A stretch of 64,000 nt of DNA from Ulvibacter litoralis (GCF_900102055.1 NZ_FNBA01000001.1:707085-771084), one strand, 5' to 3'. Positions 26,759 through 36,446 are shown, counted from the first letter of the stretch. Notes: generated by a model from the letters alone, not told the origin. A program made the numbers and translations.

Positions 26759-27560
26759 AACAATCGCAATTGCTGGCCTTGGATGGCTAGGAAGCCCTTT
26801 GGCACAACACTTACAATTTTTAGGATACCGCGTTAAAGGATCGGTTACAACCCTAGAAAAAGCAACATCCTTTCAAAAAAAAGGAGTGGATGCTTATGCG
26901 GTAGAGATTTCGGAAGAAGGAGTTTCGGGTTCGGTACAAGCGTTTCTTTCGGAAACGGACTGCCTTATAATTATGATTCCGCCGGGCTTGCGAAGAAATA
27001 CAGGTGCCGATTTTGTGTTGAAAATGGCGCATTTTTTAACTGAAATAGAAAAAGCTTCTGTACCAAAAGTAATACTCGTGAGTAGCACTTCTGTGTATGA
27101 TGATGCCCAAGGTGATGTAAACGAAAAAATACTTCCGAAGCCTTCTACGCAAGCCGGAAAGCAACTTTTACAAGTAGAACAACTTTTCTTTACTTCCGAT
27201 AAATTTAAAACAAGTATTGTCCGTTTTGGAGGATTGTTTGGCGGTAGCAGACAGCCAGCACGTTACTTGGCAGGTAGAGAAAACTTGAATGATGGAAACG
27301 CTCCTGTGAATTTAATTCATAGAGATGATTGTATTGCCATACTTTCCGAAGTATTAAAAAAGGATGCTTTCGGACATCTTTTTAATGCCGTAACCCCCCA
27401 ACATCCCTCAAAAGAAGACTACTATACCAAACAAACCAAAGCCTTAGGATTAACGCCTCCAACCTTTGCAGCGCCCATCGATGGGGAAGTATTCAAAAAA
27501 GTAGATTCGGTAACCATACCAGAGATTTTAAACTATCGTTTTAAGTATCGTTTGTCATAA
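26751..27560 (+). CDS. NAD(P)-binding SDR epimerase-like protein (YeeZ-like)
   Basis: 269 residues with a Rossmann fold start IAIAGLGWLGSPLAQHLQFLGYRVKGSV, then LIIMIPPGLRRN and VILVSSTSVYDDAQGDVNE, the pattern of atypical SDRs resembling E. coli YeeZ. The Ser-Ser-Thr-Ser-Val-Tyr segment is retained but the YxxxK catalytic pair is not clear, so catalysis is uncertain. Overlaps the M28 peptidase by 8 bp. Substrate unknown. Confidence 0.78.
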   Translation: MSKTIAIAGLGWLGSPLAQHLQFLGYRVKGSVTTLEKATSFQKKGVDAYAVEISEEGVSGSVQAFLSETDCLIIMIPPGLRRNTGADFVLKMAHFLTEIEKASVPKVILVSSTSVYDDAQGDVNEKILPKPSTQAGKQLLQVEQLFFTSDKFKTSIVRFGGLFGGSRQPARYLAGRENLNDGNAPVNLIHRDDCIAILSEVLKKDAFGHLFNAVTPQHPSKEDYYTKQTKALGLTPPTFAAPIDGEVFKKVDSVTIPEILNYRFKYRLS

Positions 27561-27581
27561 AGAACAACTCTTATATAAAAC

Positions 27582-27614
27582 AAAAAAGACCCGCCATTTG
27601 GCAGGTCTTTTTTT
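27582..27614. terminator. Bidirectional terminator between convergent genes
   Basis: Stem AAAAAAGACCcGCC / GGCaGGTCTTTTTT with A tract on one side and T tract on the other, between the plus-strand SDR gene and the minus-strand M13 peptidase gene. Confidence 0.8.
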
Positions 27615-27633
27615 GTCTAGTAGTTAAATACGA

Positions 27634-29700
27634 TTACCAGATACGTACTCTGTTTTCTGGTGCTACGTACATCGGATCTCCTTCTTTAATATCGAACGCT
27701 TCGTAAAAAGCATCTACATTTTTAAGAGGCTCAGTAGCTCTAAAGCGACCTGGAGAGTGTGGGTCTGTTTTTATTTGGTTGCGTAATGACTCATCACGTT
27801 GCTTTGTTCTCCAAACAGTTGCCCAACTCATAAAGAAACGTTGCTCAGCAGTTAAACCATCAATATCTTCTGGTCTTCCAATTTCTTTATACAAACGTTG
27901 CAACCCATCGTAAGCAGCTAATACACCACCTAAGTCACCAATGTTTTCTCCTAAGGTAAATTTACCGTTGATAAATACACTGTCTAAAACTTCAACACTA
28001 TCGTATTGAGCAGCCAATGCATTTCCTCTTTCTGTAAAGTTCACTAAATCAGCTTCCGTCCACCAGTTTACAAGGTTTCCATCTGCGTCAAAACGAGAAC
28101 CACTATCGTCAAAAGCGTGTGAAATCTCGTGTCCGATTACAGCTCCAATTCCACCGTAGTTTACAGCGTCGTCTGCTAAGTAATCATAGAAAGGTGGTTG
28201 TAAAATAGCTGCAGGAAATACAATCTCATTGTTAAAAGGATTGAAATATGCGTTTACAGTTTGTGGAGACATTCCCCATTCTGTACGATCTACTGGCTCG
28301 TCGATATCGTCTAAATTGTCTTTGAAAGCCCAATTTCCAACAGCAACCATATTATCGTAATAGCTAGCTCCTGGCTTCACATCCATTGTTGAATAGTCTT
28401 CCCATTTGTCAGGGTATCCAATTTTTACGGTGAATTTGTCTAATTTCTCAACAGCTTTAATTTTAGTGCTATCGCTCATCCAATCTAATGCATTGATACG
28501 GTCTTTATAAGCAGCAATTACATTTGCAATCATTGTTTCAGCTTTCGCTTTTGCTTCTGGAGGAAACATTTCGTCAACATATAATTTCCCTAAAGCTTCA
28601 CCAACGGTTCCGTTTACAGTGCTTAGTGCACGCTCATCTGCTGGCTTTTGTGCTTTTGATCCATTCAACGTTTTGCTGTAGAAATCCCAGTTTGCTTTTT
28701 CAATATCTGTAGAAAGCATACTAGCAGCACCGTTAAGTGTTGACCAACGCATTACTGTTTTCCAAGTTGCTACATCTCCTTCGTTCAGAATTTTTTCAAC
28801 AACATCCATATAGGCAGGTTGCATAACGATTACAGTGTCTAATTTTTTAGTTACCCCCATATCCTTAAAGGCTTGTTCCCATTGAATAGCCGGCGCCATT
28901 TTTTGAAGTTCAGCGATAGAACGTGGATTGTTAAAGTTTCTGAAATCTCTACTTGCAACTTTATCCAATCTTGGAACTGCTAATCTTGTTTCGAATGCTA
29001 AAATAGTTTCTGCTTGTGCACGAGCATCTGCTTCGCTATCTCCTAAAAACTGAAGCATTCTAGTTACGTGATCTACATACTGACCTCTAATCTCTACAGA
29101 TTTAGCATCTGTATTTGTGTAAAAATCTCTGTCTGGCAATCCAAGACCTCCTGGAGTAACATATGCTGAGTTCATTGCACTATTGCTTGGATTAGAAAAA
29201 GCAGCAACTCCTAAAAATGGTTGTCCAACAGTAACAGCATCTTTTGTCATTACACTTTGGAAATCGGCCACATTAGTAATGCTTGCGATTTTATCTAAAG
29301 CTGGTTGTAATGGTTTTACTCCTGCTTCATTTCTTGCTACTGTATCTAACTCTGAAGAGAAAATAGCTAAGGCTTTTGCTTGGTCTGTATCTGCAGCATA
29401 CGCGCCACTTTTCTCGGCTTTTTCAATAATTTTTAAAACATCTTGTGCTGTAGATTTACGCAATACACCAAAACCACCCCAACGAACTTCATCGTCTGGA
29501 ATTTCAGTATTTTTCATCCAATTACCGTTTACGTAATTGTAAAAATCCTGTTTAGGACTTACAGTTGTGTCCATATTTGAAAGGATAATTCCTCTCTCTA
29601 CGTCGTCTGCTTTCGCCATTTTCTTGTCGTTGTTACACGCAGTAAAGGCAGAAACAACAACAGCAGCAGCTACAGCCGATTTCAAAATATTAGTTTTCAT
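27634..29700 (-). CDS. M13-family (neprilysin-like) metallopeptidase lipoprotein
   Basis: 688 residues. Lipoprotein signal KSAVAAAVVVSAFTACNND with Cys near 21. Peptidase_M13 N-domain (FYNYVNGNWMKNTEIPDDEVRWG) leads to the catalytic domain with VIGHEISHAFDDSGSRFD (HExxH, near 528), third zinc ligand in ENIGDLGGVLAAYDGL, and the conserved C-terminal W (NRVRIW). All catalytic residues are present. Bacteroidota PepO-like enzymes cleave small peptides in the envelope; substrates here are unknown. Alone on its strand between a terminator and a gap of 84 bp to the lipoprotein gene upstream. Confidence 0.93.
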   Translation of the reverse strand: MKTNILKSAVAAAVVVSAFTACNNDKKMAKADDVERGIILSNMDTTVSPKQDFYNYVNGNWMKNTEIPDDEVRWGGFGVLRKSTAQDVLKIIEKAEKSGAYAADTDQAKALAIFSSELDTVARNEAGVKPLQPALDKIASITNVADFQSVMTKDAVTVGQPFLGVAAFSNPSNSAMNSAYVTPGGLGLPDRDFYTNTDAKSVEIRGQYVDHVTRMLQFLGDSEADARAQAETILAFETRLAVPRLDKVASRDFRNFNNPRSIAELQKMAPAIQWEQAFKDMGVTKKLDTVIVMQPAYMDVVEKILNEGDVATWKTVMRWSTLNGAASMLSTDIEKANWDFYSKTLNGSKAQKPADERALSTVNGTVGEALGKLYVDEMFPPEAKAKAETMIANVIAAYKDRINALDWMSDSTKIKAVEKLDKFTVKIGYPDKWEDYSTMDVKPGASYYDNMVAVGNWAFKDNLDDIDEPVDRTEWGMSPQTVNAYFNPFNNEIVFPAAILQPPFYDYLADDAVNYGGIGAVIGHEISHAFDDSGSRFDADGNLVNWWTEADLVNFTERGNALAAQYDSVEVLDSVFINGKFTLGENIGDLGGVLAAYDGLQRLYKEIGRPEDIDGLTAEQRFFMSWATVWRTKQRDESLRNQIKTDPHSPGRFRATEPLKNVDAFYEAFDIKEGDPMYVAPENRVRIW

Positions 29701-29784
29701 TGTTAAGATTGGTTTTTGGTTTATAAATTCTTAAAAACTAGTGATACCTTGTGTATAAGTAGTTTTATTTTTATTTCGTTACAC

Positions 29785-30372
29785 TTAATTGGATAAATTA
29801 TCTTTTAGTTCAGATTGATAGACTGAGTCTAAAAATTGTTTTTGTTTTTCTAACTCCTTCTTTTCATCATCTTTTCGCTGAAAATCGATATTGTCTTTCT
29901 GAAACTTCTCGTTTATCTGAATAATTAAGTTGTTTGTTGCGGTATTCATTTCAGCAATTTGTGTTTGCAATCGAGCAGAGTCTACTTGTCCCATAAATAG
30001 CTCTTGCTTTAATATAGAAGCCCTTGTTTTTACAACCATCACTCTTGAAGTTATTGCCTCTGTTTTTAAGGTATCTGGAATTCGCTTGGAAAGGGAATCA
30101 ACCTGCAATACAAGTCGCTCACTTTTTTCTTTAAGACTTTCAATCGTGCTTCCGTTTAAATTTTTTGCTTCTTTTTCAAAATCTTCAAAAGCACCCCATT
30201 GCATCATGTACATTTTGGCATTTTCAGAAAGTGATGTGAATACGGTTTTTTTACTTCCGAAGAGAGAAGAAGTAGTCTTAACATCTTGATTGCTAACGTT
30301 ATCTTCTGAAGTATTTTCACAAGAAACCAACAACAAGGTTGATAAAATAATAAGAAGAGGTAAAAACTTCAT
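29785..30372 (-). CDS. Lipoprotein with long coiled-coil
   Basis: The frame opens at 30396, but ATG 30372 gives the lipoprotein signal MKFLPLLIILSTLLLVSCENT directly and a promoter box lies at 30394-30401, so 195 aa is chosen. After a Ser/Thr-rich linker the rest is helical and charged (FEDFEKEAKNLNGSTIESLKEKSERLVLQVDSL... QIAEMNTATNNLIIQINEKFQKDNIDFQRKDDEKKELEKQK), predicting coiled coil. No known domain recognised. Probably an outer-membrane-anchored periplasmic protein of structural or scaffolding type. Confidence 0.7.
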   Translation of the reverse strand: MKFLPLLIILSTLLLVSCENTSEDNVSNQDVKTTSSLFGSKKTVFTSLSENAKMYMMQWGAFEDFEKEAKNLNGSTIESLKEKSERLVLQVDSLSKRIPDTLKTEAITSRVMVVKTRASILKQELFMGQVDSARLQTQIAEMNTATNNLIIQINEKFQKDNIDFQRKDDEKKELEKQKQFLDSVYQSELKDNLSN

Positions 30373-30393
30373 TATAAGCTGCGCATTGTGGTG

Positions 30394-30401
30394 CAAATAT
30401 A
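30394..30401 (-). promoter_or_regulatory. -7 box of the coiled-coil lipoprotein gene
   Basis: TATATTTG on the minus strand (perfect TAnnTTTG), 21 bp ahead of the ATG at 30372. Its position rules out the longer start at 30396. Confidence 0.55.
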
Positions 30402-30457
30402 ATTTTTATCATGGCATTGTAGGGTATATTTAAGAAAGAATTAGGAGAGAATATCGC

Positions 30458-30465
30458 TATATTTG
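30458..30465 (+). promoter_or_regulatory. -7 box of the threonine dehydrogenase gene
   Basis: TATATTTG, a perfect consensus -7 box, 20 bp before the ATG at 30486. Divergent from the box at 30394-30401. Confidence 0.55.
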
Positions 30466-30485
30466 CCCCGCATAATACCCATTTT

Positions 30486-31433
30486 ATGAAAAAAAGAATT
30501 CTTATCATTGGAGCTTCAGGTCAAATAGGAACTGAACTTACTGCATATCTACGTTCGAAGCACGGAAGCCATAAAGTAATTGCGAGCGATATAAAAGAAG
30601 GAAACCAAGAGTTGATGGAGAGCGGTCCTTTCGAAATATTAGACGCAATGGACTATAATGCCATTCAAGATGTTGTAATACGACACGAAATTACCGATGT
30701 GTATTTAATGGCTGCAATGCTTTCGGCAACTGCTGAAAAATTTCCAATGAAAGCATGGAATTTGAATATGAATTCACTGTTTCACGTGCTAAATCTGGCG
30801 AAGGATAATAAAATTGAAAAAATATTTTGGCCTTCAAGTATTGCTGTTTTTGGACCCACAACTCCGAAAACAAATACCCCACAGCGAACCATTATGGAAC
30901 CTTCTACCGTATATGGCATTAGCAAACAAACGGGGGAACGCTGGTGTGAATATTACTTCAACAAATATGGTGTCGATGTTCGAAGTATTCGATACCCTGG
31001 TTTAATTAGCTACAAAACAATGCCTGGTGGCGGAACTACAGATTATGCGGTAGATATTTACCACAAAGCATTGAAACACAATAAATATATCTGCTTTTTA
31101 AATGCTGAAACTACTTTACCTATGATGTTTATGGATGATGCAATACAAGCTACCGTAAACATTATGGAAGCTGACGAATCTGACATTCATGTTCGCAATT
31201 CATACAATCTTGCCGGACTTAGTTTTAATCCTGAAGAAATAACAGCGAGTATTCAAAAGCACCTTCCCGACTTTTCTATTGAGTATGAAGCTGATTTTAG
31301 ACAAGAAATTGCCGACTCATGGCCACAAAGTATTGACGATACCGAGGCCCGTAAAGACTGGGGGTGGGAACATAAAGTCTCCTTAGATGAAATGACTGGA
31401 ATTATGCTGAAAAATTTGAAAGATCAGTACTAA
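30486..31433 (+). CDS. SDR-type L-threonine 3-dehydrogenase
   Basis: 315 residues. NAD-binding IGASGQIGTELTAYL at the N-terminus, DVYLMAAMLSATAEK, WPSSIAVFGP (catalytic Ser), and YGISKQTGE (Tyr/Lys). The motifs RYPGLISYKTMPGGGTTDYAVDIYH and LPMMFMDDAIQATVNIM match the SDR-type threonine dehydrogenase group described in psychrophilic Flavobacterium. It would oxidise threonine to 2-amino-3-oxobutyrate; the partner 2-amino-3-ketobutyrate CoA ligase is not in the window. Alternative: another epimerase of the same subfamily, less likely. Confidence 0.87.
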   Translation: MKKRILIIGASGQIGTELTAYLRSKHGSHKVIASDIKEGNQELMESGPFEILDAMDYNAIQDVVIRHEITDVYLMAAMLSATAEKFPMKAWNLNMNSLFHVLNLAKDNKIEKIFWPSSIAVFGPTTPKTNTPQRTIMEPSTVYGISKQTGERWCEYYFNKYGVDVRSIRYPGLISYKTMPGGGTTDYAVDIYHKALKHNKYICFLNAETTLPMMFMDDAIQATVNIMEADESDIHVRNSYNLAGLSFNPEEITASIQKHLPDFSIEYEADFRQEIADSWPQSIDDTEARKDWGWEHKVSLDEMTGIMLKNLKDQY

Positions 31434-31454
31434 ATTCTTCTTCCATACCAACGT

Positions 31455-31486
31455 AAAAGGGCTGCACAAAATGCAGCTCTTTTTTT
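31455..31486 (+). terminator. Terminator after the threonine dehydrogenase gene
   Basis: Stem AAAGGGCTGCA / TGCAGCTCTTT followed by a T7 run, 22 bp past the stop. Confidence 0.85.
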
Positions 31487-31584
31487 ATATCTAATATTTT
31501 GTTTTTAAAAAAAAGCCCTTATCACTTCATAAAGGCGCGGATATCATTGAATTAAAAAATAAACAAAAAAAACATTATTTTTAT

Positions 31585-31603
31585 TTATTCTAAATAAGAA
31601 TAA
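31585..31603. promoter_or_regulatory. Palindromic operator, candidate Fur box
   Basis: Perfect inverted repeat TTATTCT-AAATA-AGAATAA, 5 bp upstream of the -7 box at 31609. A repressor bound here would block the promoter. Downstream genes form an iron/haem uptake unit, so a Fur-family regulator is the natural candidate. The assignment is inference; the palindrome itself is plain. Confidence 0.5.
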
Positions 31604-31608
31604 TGTTA

Positions 31609-31616
31609 TAGTTTTG
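31609..31616 (+). promoter_or_regulatory. -7 promoter box of the haem/iron operon
   Basis: TAGTTTTG matches TAnnTTTG, 21 bp before the ATG at 31638, directly after the palindrome. Confidence 0.5.
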
Positions 31617-31637
31617 CATCGAACAATTTAAAATGCG

Positions 31638-33770
31638 ATGAAAAACACAAGCTTTTTACTTCTTTTTACACTCTCTACCATTCGTGTGTTTTCTCAAAAT
31701 CAGCCTATTAAAGACACAACCACCGTTGAAAAACTGAACGAAGTAGTGGTAACCGGGCAACTGAATCCGCAAGCTGTGTCTAAATCGGTTGTGGAAGTAA
31801 AAGTGATTTCTCGTAGCGATATAGAGCGTCAAGGAGGAAACAATCTCGCCGATGTTTTAAATAGCACACTTAATATAAATATCACTCCAAACACAGCTAC
31901 AGGGAAAAGTGGCGTGAGCCTTTTTGGATTAGACGGGCAGTATTTTAAAGTATTAATGGATAACATTCCAATTATTAATGAAGAAGGCGTCGGTAACAAC
32001 ACAGATCTTACCCTTATTAACATCGAAGACATAGAGCGCATTGAAATTGTGGAAGGTGCCATGGGGGTTCAATATGGCGCCAATGCGGTTTCAGGAATTA
32101 TCAATATTATCACCAAAAAAGGGTCTAAAAACGACTGGGACATTACAGCTTCGGTTCAAGAAGAGACCATTGGGAGCGAATACGAATGGTTTGACAAAGG
32201 CCGCCATATTCAAACCCTAAAAATTGGGCATAATTTTTCGGAAAACTTCTATGCCAATGCTTCTTTTACCCGTAATGATTTTGGCGGATTTTGGAACGAC
32301 AAACAAGGCGAGAATTACGATGCGAACGACGGACTTCGGGGTCATGAGTGGCTTCCAAAATTGCAACACAATGCAAAAGCAGTTTTGTCGTACGAAAAAG
32401 AAAATATCAAATTGTTTTATCGTTTTGATTACTTAACGGAAACCATCGATAATTTTAGTGAGAATGTTGACCTTAATGAAAATCCGGCGACAGCAACCAC
32501 CAATCCGACAGCGCAAGATGAAATATACACTAACAATCGTTTTTACCATCATTTGAATGCTTCCGGAAGTTTGTTTTCGAAAATTCCTTACAACATTTCT
32601 GTATCGTACCAAGAACAAACTAAAGATTTAGAGCGTTACACATATTACATTCGTAGGCAACAAAGAGAAAATGTTGAAGAGGGCGAGTACCAAAGTAGAA
32701 GTGCGTTCTTTTCACGAGGGACCTTCAGTAATATTATTCAAACTGAAACGGCAAACCTTCAGTTAGGATACGAGTTAACCAACGAAAAAGGGACAGGCTC
32801 GTCCGTAGCCATTGTGATTGCACCCGGCGAAGAAGAAATTACTCAAAAACTCGATAATTACGATTTTTTCGCAGCTTCAGAATGGCAACTTACCCAGCGA
32901 TTATCGCTACGCCCTGGCGCTCGTGTGTCTTTCAGTAATTTGTTCGACACTCAATATATTGGTTCTTTAAGTGCAAAACAAACCTTGGGAGATGATTGGG
33001 AAGTCCGCGGTATTATTGGCTCTGCAAACAGAACCCCTAGTTATGATGAGCTCTACACCTATTTTGTGGATGTGAATCATAACGTACAAGGAAATCCCGA
33101 ACTGAATCCCGAAAAAGGGATCTCTACATTTTTACACATCAAGAAAAATTCAACACTTTCCGAAGGGAAAATTCGACTTAAAAACAAGCTTAGTTTTAAC
33201 TATTTAGGCCTACAAGATCGCATCGAACTTATCGTAGTACAACAAAATCCGTTGGCGTATCAATACAGCAACATTGACAATTATAAGGCGATTGGTGCTT
33301 TTTCTGAAAATGAAATTTACTTCGGAAACTTTAAAGGACAACTAGGCGCTTCTGTGCAAGGAATCTCGAAAGTTTTAGACAGCAGGACAGACAGCAATGA
33401 TGACTTTTTATTCAACCTTCAGCTGAATGCAAATGTGTCGTATTCCCTTCCCAAATACCGAACTACTTTTTCGTTGTTCTTTAAGCATATTGGCGAACAA
33501 CAACAATTTGTAGAAAAAACAAATGATGAAGGAAATCAAGAATTTGTTGCCGGAACCACTGAAGCGTATAGTTGGTTGGATGCAACGATCAACAAATCAT
33601 TTTTCAGCAAAAAACTAACCACGACCCTAGGCGCTCGGAATATTTTCGACATCACGGCTGTAAATACAACCGCTTTTGAAGGCGGAGCTCATAACAGTCC
33701 TGCAACTCAAATTCCGTTGGGCTACGGAAGGTCTTTCTTTTTAAAACTAACCTATAACATATCACTATGA
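31638..33770 (+). CDS. HmuR-type TonB-dependent receptor
   Basis: 710 residues. Signal peptide MKNTSFLLLFTLSTIRVFSQ, TonB box-like TTVEKLNEVVVTGQ, plug domain (about 45-160) with NNLADVLNSTLNIN and VEGAMGVQYGANAVSGIINIITKKGS, and a 22-strand barrel with the conserved NRTPSYDELYTYF...NPELNPEKG segment. Size and architecture match haem/siderophore receptors rather than SusC proteins. Its stop overlaps the HmuY-family lipoprotein gene by 4 bp, the same pairing as hmuR-hmuY of Porphyromonas gingivalis, so haem or a haem protein is the most likely substrate. First gene of a six-gene operon. Confidence 0.9.
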   Translation: MKNTSFLLLFTLSTIRVFSQNQPIKDTTTVEKLNEVVVTGQLNPQAVSKSVVEVKVISRSDIERQGGNNLADVLNSTLNINITPNTATGKSGVSLFGLDGQYFKVLMDNIPIINEEGVGNNTDLTLINIEDIERIEIVEGAMGVQYGANAVSGIINIITKKGSKNDWDITASVQEETIGSEYEWFDKGRHIQTLKIGHNFSENFYANASFTRNDFGGFWNDKQGENYDANDGLRGHEWLPKLQHNAKAVLSYEKENIKLFYRFDYLTETIDNFSENVDLNENPATATTNPTAQDEIYTNNRFYHHLNASGSLFSKIPYNISVSYQEQTKDLERYTYYIRRQQRENVEEGEYQSRSAFFSRGTFSNIIQTETANLQLGYELTNEKGTGSSVAIVIAPGEEEITQKLDNYDFFAASEWQLTQRLSLRPGARVSFSNLFDTQYIGSLSAKQTLGDDWEVRGIIGSANRTPSYDELYTYFVDVNHNVQGNPELNPEKGISTFLHIKKNSTLSEGKIRLKNKLSFNYLGLQDRIELIVVQQNPLAYQYSNIDNYKAIGAFSENEIYFGNFKGQLGASVQGISKVLDSRTDSNDDFLFNLQLNANVSYSLPKYRTTFSLFFKHIGEQQQFVEKTNDEGNQEFVAGTTEAYSWLDATINKSFFSKKLTTTLGARNIFDITAVNTTAFEGGAHNSPATQIPLGYGRSFFLKLTYNISL

Positions 33771-35182
33771 AACCGTTTTCACTAAAATTAAAACCTGCTT
33801 TTTTATGCTTGCTCGCAGCGGCTTTATTTATTTCGTGTAGTGAAGATGATTCGGTAACCACTGCAACTCCTTTTGTGGTCGCTTTTGAAAATCTTTCTGC
33901 AAATATTAGCGATATAGAAACCTCTAAAACCCTTTCGTTGGTGTATTCTGAAACTGCTACGGTACAGGGAAGTTTTGAAGTTTCAATCGTATCGACCAAT
34001 GCCATTTATGGGGTCGATTTTACCACCGAACCTGCTGCGGAAGGAAGTACAATTACACTTCCTATTGAAGCTTCAGAAAATGGAAAAAGCATTGTTTTCA
34101 ACAAACTTAATCCGACGCTAGACGAAACGGTAACGATAGAATTAAACATTTCAGCAATACATTACCCTTCTTCTGTAATACAGGGAAATACGCGGTTTTT
34201 ATTTGGAAATACGCCTGCATTAGGAACAGGATATAGCCCGAATGTTGGTGGACCCAATCAGCAAAACCAAGTGTATATCGATTTAAGCAGTGAAGCTGAA
34301 ACGGTGGTACAAAGAGACACTTGGGACTTAGGTTTTTACGCAGGAGATGAGTTTCGAGTAGGTATTAACGGTGCAATTTATATGGCAACTGCCCAATTAG
34401 AAAGTACCGACATCGATGCTATATCGGAAGCTGATGTAACCGATTTACAACCACAAGTTGCTGTAGGAACCTTTGATCCCGACAATGTTGCGTACATAGA
34501 TCATCCCGATGGGGCAATTACAAAAACAGCCATTGCTTCCATTAGCGCTACCGAAGCTGAAAACAAAGTATATCTCGTAAATCTAGGATACACCGTTGGA
34601 ACAGATGCTCCAGAACCAGGAAGTGTGGCTGTTGCAGGAAGCGCAAGAGGTTGGAAAAAAATTAGAGTGTTGCGTCAAGGAGATGATTACCTGTTGCAAT
34701 ATGCAAACCTCAACGATACGACACATGAAGAGGTTGTGATTTCAAAAAATGAAGGGTATAATTTTACATTCTTCAGTTTTGATACTGAAAATGTGGTTAC
34801 TGCCGAACCACGAGCCGATCAATGGGATCTCAATTTTACCGTGTTTACGAACATTATAGACGGTGCCGGATCGTATGGTTTTTCAGACGGTGTGTTGCAC
34901 AACAGCAAGGGAGGCGTCACCGCTTACAGTGTGGAAACAACTGCGTTCGATTACGATACTTTTTCGGCTTCGGATGTGGTTCTGAATAATTTTGAGCAAG
35001 ACCAACGTGTGATTGGAAGTACGTGGCGCGATGTCATCAACGATGATAAAGTGCTTATCGATACTATTTTTTACATCCTAAAAGACGCGAACGGAAATTT
35101 ATACAAATTAAAATTTACCTCCTTACTCAACGAAAATGGGGAACGCGGGTTTCCAGAATTTAAATACAATCTTTTACAATAA
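33767..35182 (+). CDS. HmuY-family lipoprotein (haem-binding type)
   Basis: 471 residues. Lipoprotein signal KPAFLCLLAAALFISCSEDD. An N-terminal beta domain (about 30-150: ENLSANISDIETSKTLSL..., GTITL-like repeats) resembles a Calx-beta-like module. The HmuY domain follows (about 165-465) with QVYIDLSSEAETVVQRDTWDLGFYAGDEFRVGINGAIY, the standard HmuY entry. In P. gingivalis HmuY captures haem for HmuR. Here candidate axial residues such as His in DHPDGAITK and LHNSKGG are available but cannot be assigned. Overlaps the receptor gene by 4 bp. Confidence 0.88.
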   Translation: MKPFSLKLKPAFLCLLAAALFISCSEDDSVTTATPFVVAFENLSANISDIETSKTLSLVYSETATVQGSFEVSIVSTNAIYGVDFTTEPAAEGSTITLPIEASENGKSIVFNKLNPTLDETVTIELNISAIHYPSSVIQGNTRFLFGNTPALGTGYSPNVGGPNQQNQVYIDLSSEAETVVQRDTWDLGFYAGDEFRVGINGAIYMATAQLESTDIDAISEADVTDLQPQVAVGTFDPDNVAYIDHPDGAITKTAIASISATEAENKVYLVNLGYTVGTDAPEPGSVAVAGSARGWKKIRVLRQGDDYLLQYANLNDTTHEEVVISKNEGYNFTFFSFDTENVVTAEPRADQWDLNFTVFTNIIDGAGSYGFSDGVLHNSKGGVTAYSVETTAFDYDTFSASDVVLNNFEQDQRVIGSTWRDVINDDKVLIDTIFYILKDANGNLYKLKFTSLLNENGERGFPEFKYNLLQ

Positions 35183-35206
35183 ATCAACAAACTAAAAACA
35201 AACACT

Positions 35207-36439
35207 ATGAAAAAATTCTTACTATTCGTTGTACTTACCGTTACTGGTTTTGCAGCAACCGCACAACAAACAGCCGTCACCCTTTCTATGGGATCAGGTT
35301 ATACCAACGAAGTGTATTACAGTTTTGCTTCGGAAACAGCCACTTCTTTTGATGCCAACAGCTGGGACATCGCCTTTTTACGTAACAGCAGTCAAAATAT
35401 TGGAATTCGTGTAAACGCCGGAATTGGAATTCAGGTATTTGAAGCTGCCGATAGTGCTTCAGACTGGAATACAATTGATATTGCCGATGAAGCAAGTTGG
35501 ACTCCTCTTTACAATGATGATACAAATTGGGACAATGGTGCATTTATGCAAGGTTCGGCATCGTACGGCTGGGGTGAATACAATCCGGTAACACATCACG
35601 TAGAAGGGACTATCGTTTTTGTATTGAAGTATGCGGATGGAACCTACAAAAAGTTCATTAATGAAGATTATTTTGGAGGTTACACCTTTAAATATGCTAC
35701 TTGGGATGGAACTGCTTGGATAGGAGAAACCACACAAACCGTTGCAAATTCTAGCAATCCTGATAACAGATACAACTACTACTCTTTACAAAATAATGAA
35801 GAAGTAATTGCGGAGCCAGCAGATACTGCTTGGGATATGGTCTTTACTAAATATGTTACTGATTTAGGAGGCGGAATGTTCTACAATGTAACAGGTGTTT
35901 TACACAGTGCGAATGTTACTGTTGCACAAAATGAAGAAATTACTGGCGGTGGCGATCCAAATGGATTGGATTATTTGGAAGCTATTAATACGATTGGGTA
36001 TGACTGGAAGTCATTTAACGGAAGTGCATACGAGGTAAATGATGCGATGGCGTATTATATTAAATACGATGAAAGTACGGTGTACCGCCTTGTTTTTAAT
36101 GATTTTGAAGGTTCTTCAACGGGGAATATTACCTTCAATTTTGAGGATGTTTCAGATGTATTAGGTTTTGAAACTGTTTCAGAAGGGGTTTCCTTCGGAA
36201 TGTATCCGAATCCGACTACAAACAAACAACTTACCATCGTATATGATGCAAGTACGGCAGTTTCCGAAGCATCTAACATTGATATCTACGCATTAAACGG
36301 AGCTAAGGTATTTTCCGAAGCAATGACAACAGGATTTAACAACAAACAACTAGACCTTTCCGCATTACAATCGGGACTATATGTGGTCACTTTTACATCA
36401 GGAACCAACAGTATTACAAAAAAATTGATTTTAAACTAG
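35207..36439 (+). CDS. HmuY-like protein with T9SS sorting domain
   Basis: 410 residues with signal peptide MKKFLLFVVLTVTGFAATAQ. The mature region repeats the HmuY layout (NEVYYSFASETATSFDANSWDIAFLRNSS..., later EPADTAWDMVFTKYV... and FYNVTGVLHSANV), while the last 75 residues are a type A sorting domain (FGMYPNPTTNKQLTIVYD ... GLYVVTFTSGTNSITKKLILN). It is thus predicted to be exported across the outer membrane by the type IX system and attached or released. It lies 24 bp after the HmuY lipoprotein. Inference: a second, secreted haem-scavenging protein feeding the same receptor. Confidence 0.85.
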   Translation: MKKFLLFVVLTVTGFAATAQQTAVTLSMGSGYTNEVYYSFASETATSFDANSWDIAFLRNSSQNIGIRVNAGIGIQVFEAADSASDWNTIDIADEASWTPLYNDDTNWDNGAFMQGSASYGWGEYNPVTHHVEGTIVFVLKYADGTYKKFINEDYFGGYTFKYATWDGTAWIGETTQTVANSSNPDNRYNYYSLQNNEEVIAEPADTAWDMVFTKYVTDLGGGMFYNVTGVLHSANVTVAQNEEITGGGDPNGLDYLEAINTIGYDWKSFNGSAYEVNDAMAYYIKYDESTVYRLVFNDFEGSSTGNITFNFEDVSDVLGFETVSEGVSFGMYPNPTTNKQLTIVYDASTAVSEASNIDIYALNGAKVFSEAMTTGFNNKQLDLSALQSGLYVVTFTSGTNSITKKLILN

Positions 36440-36446
36440 AGAAATT

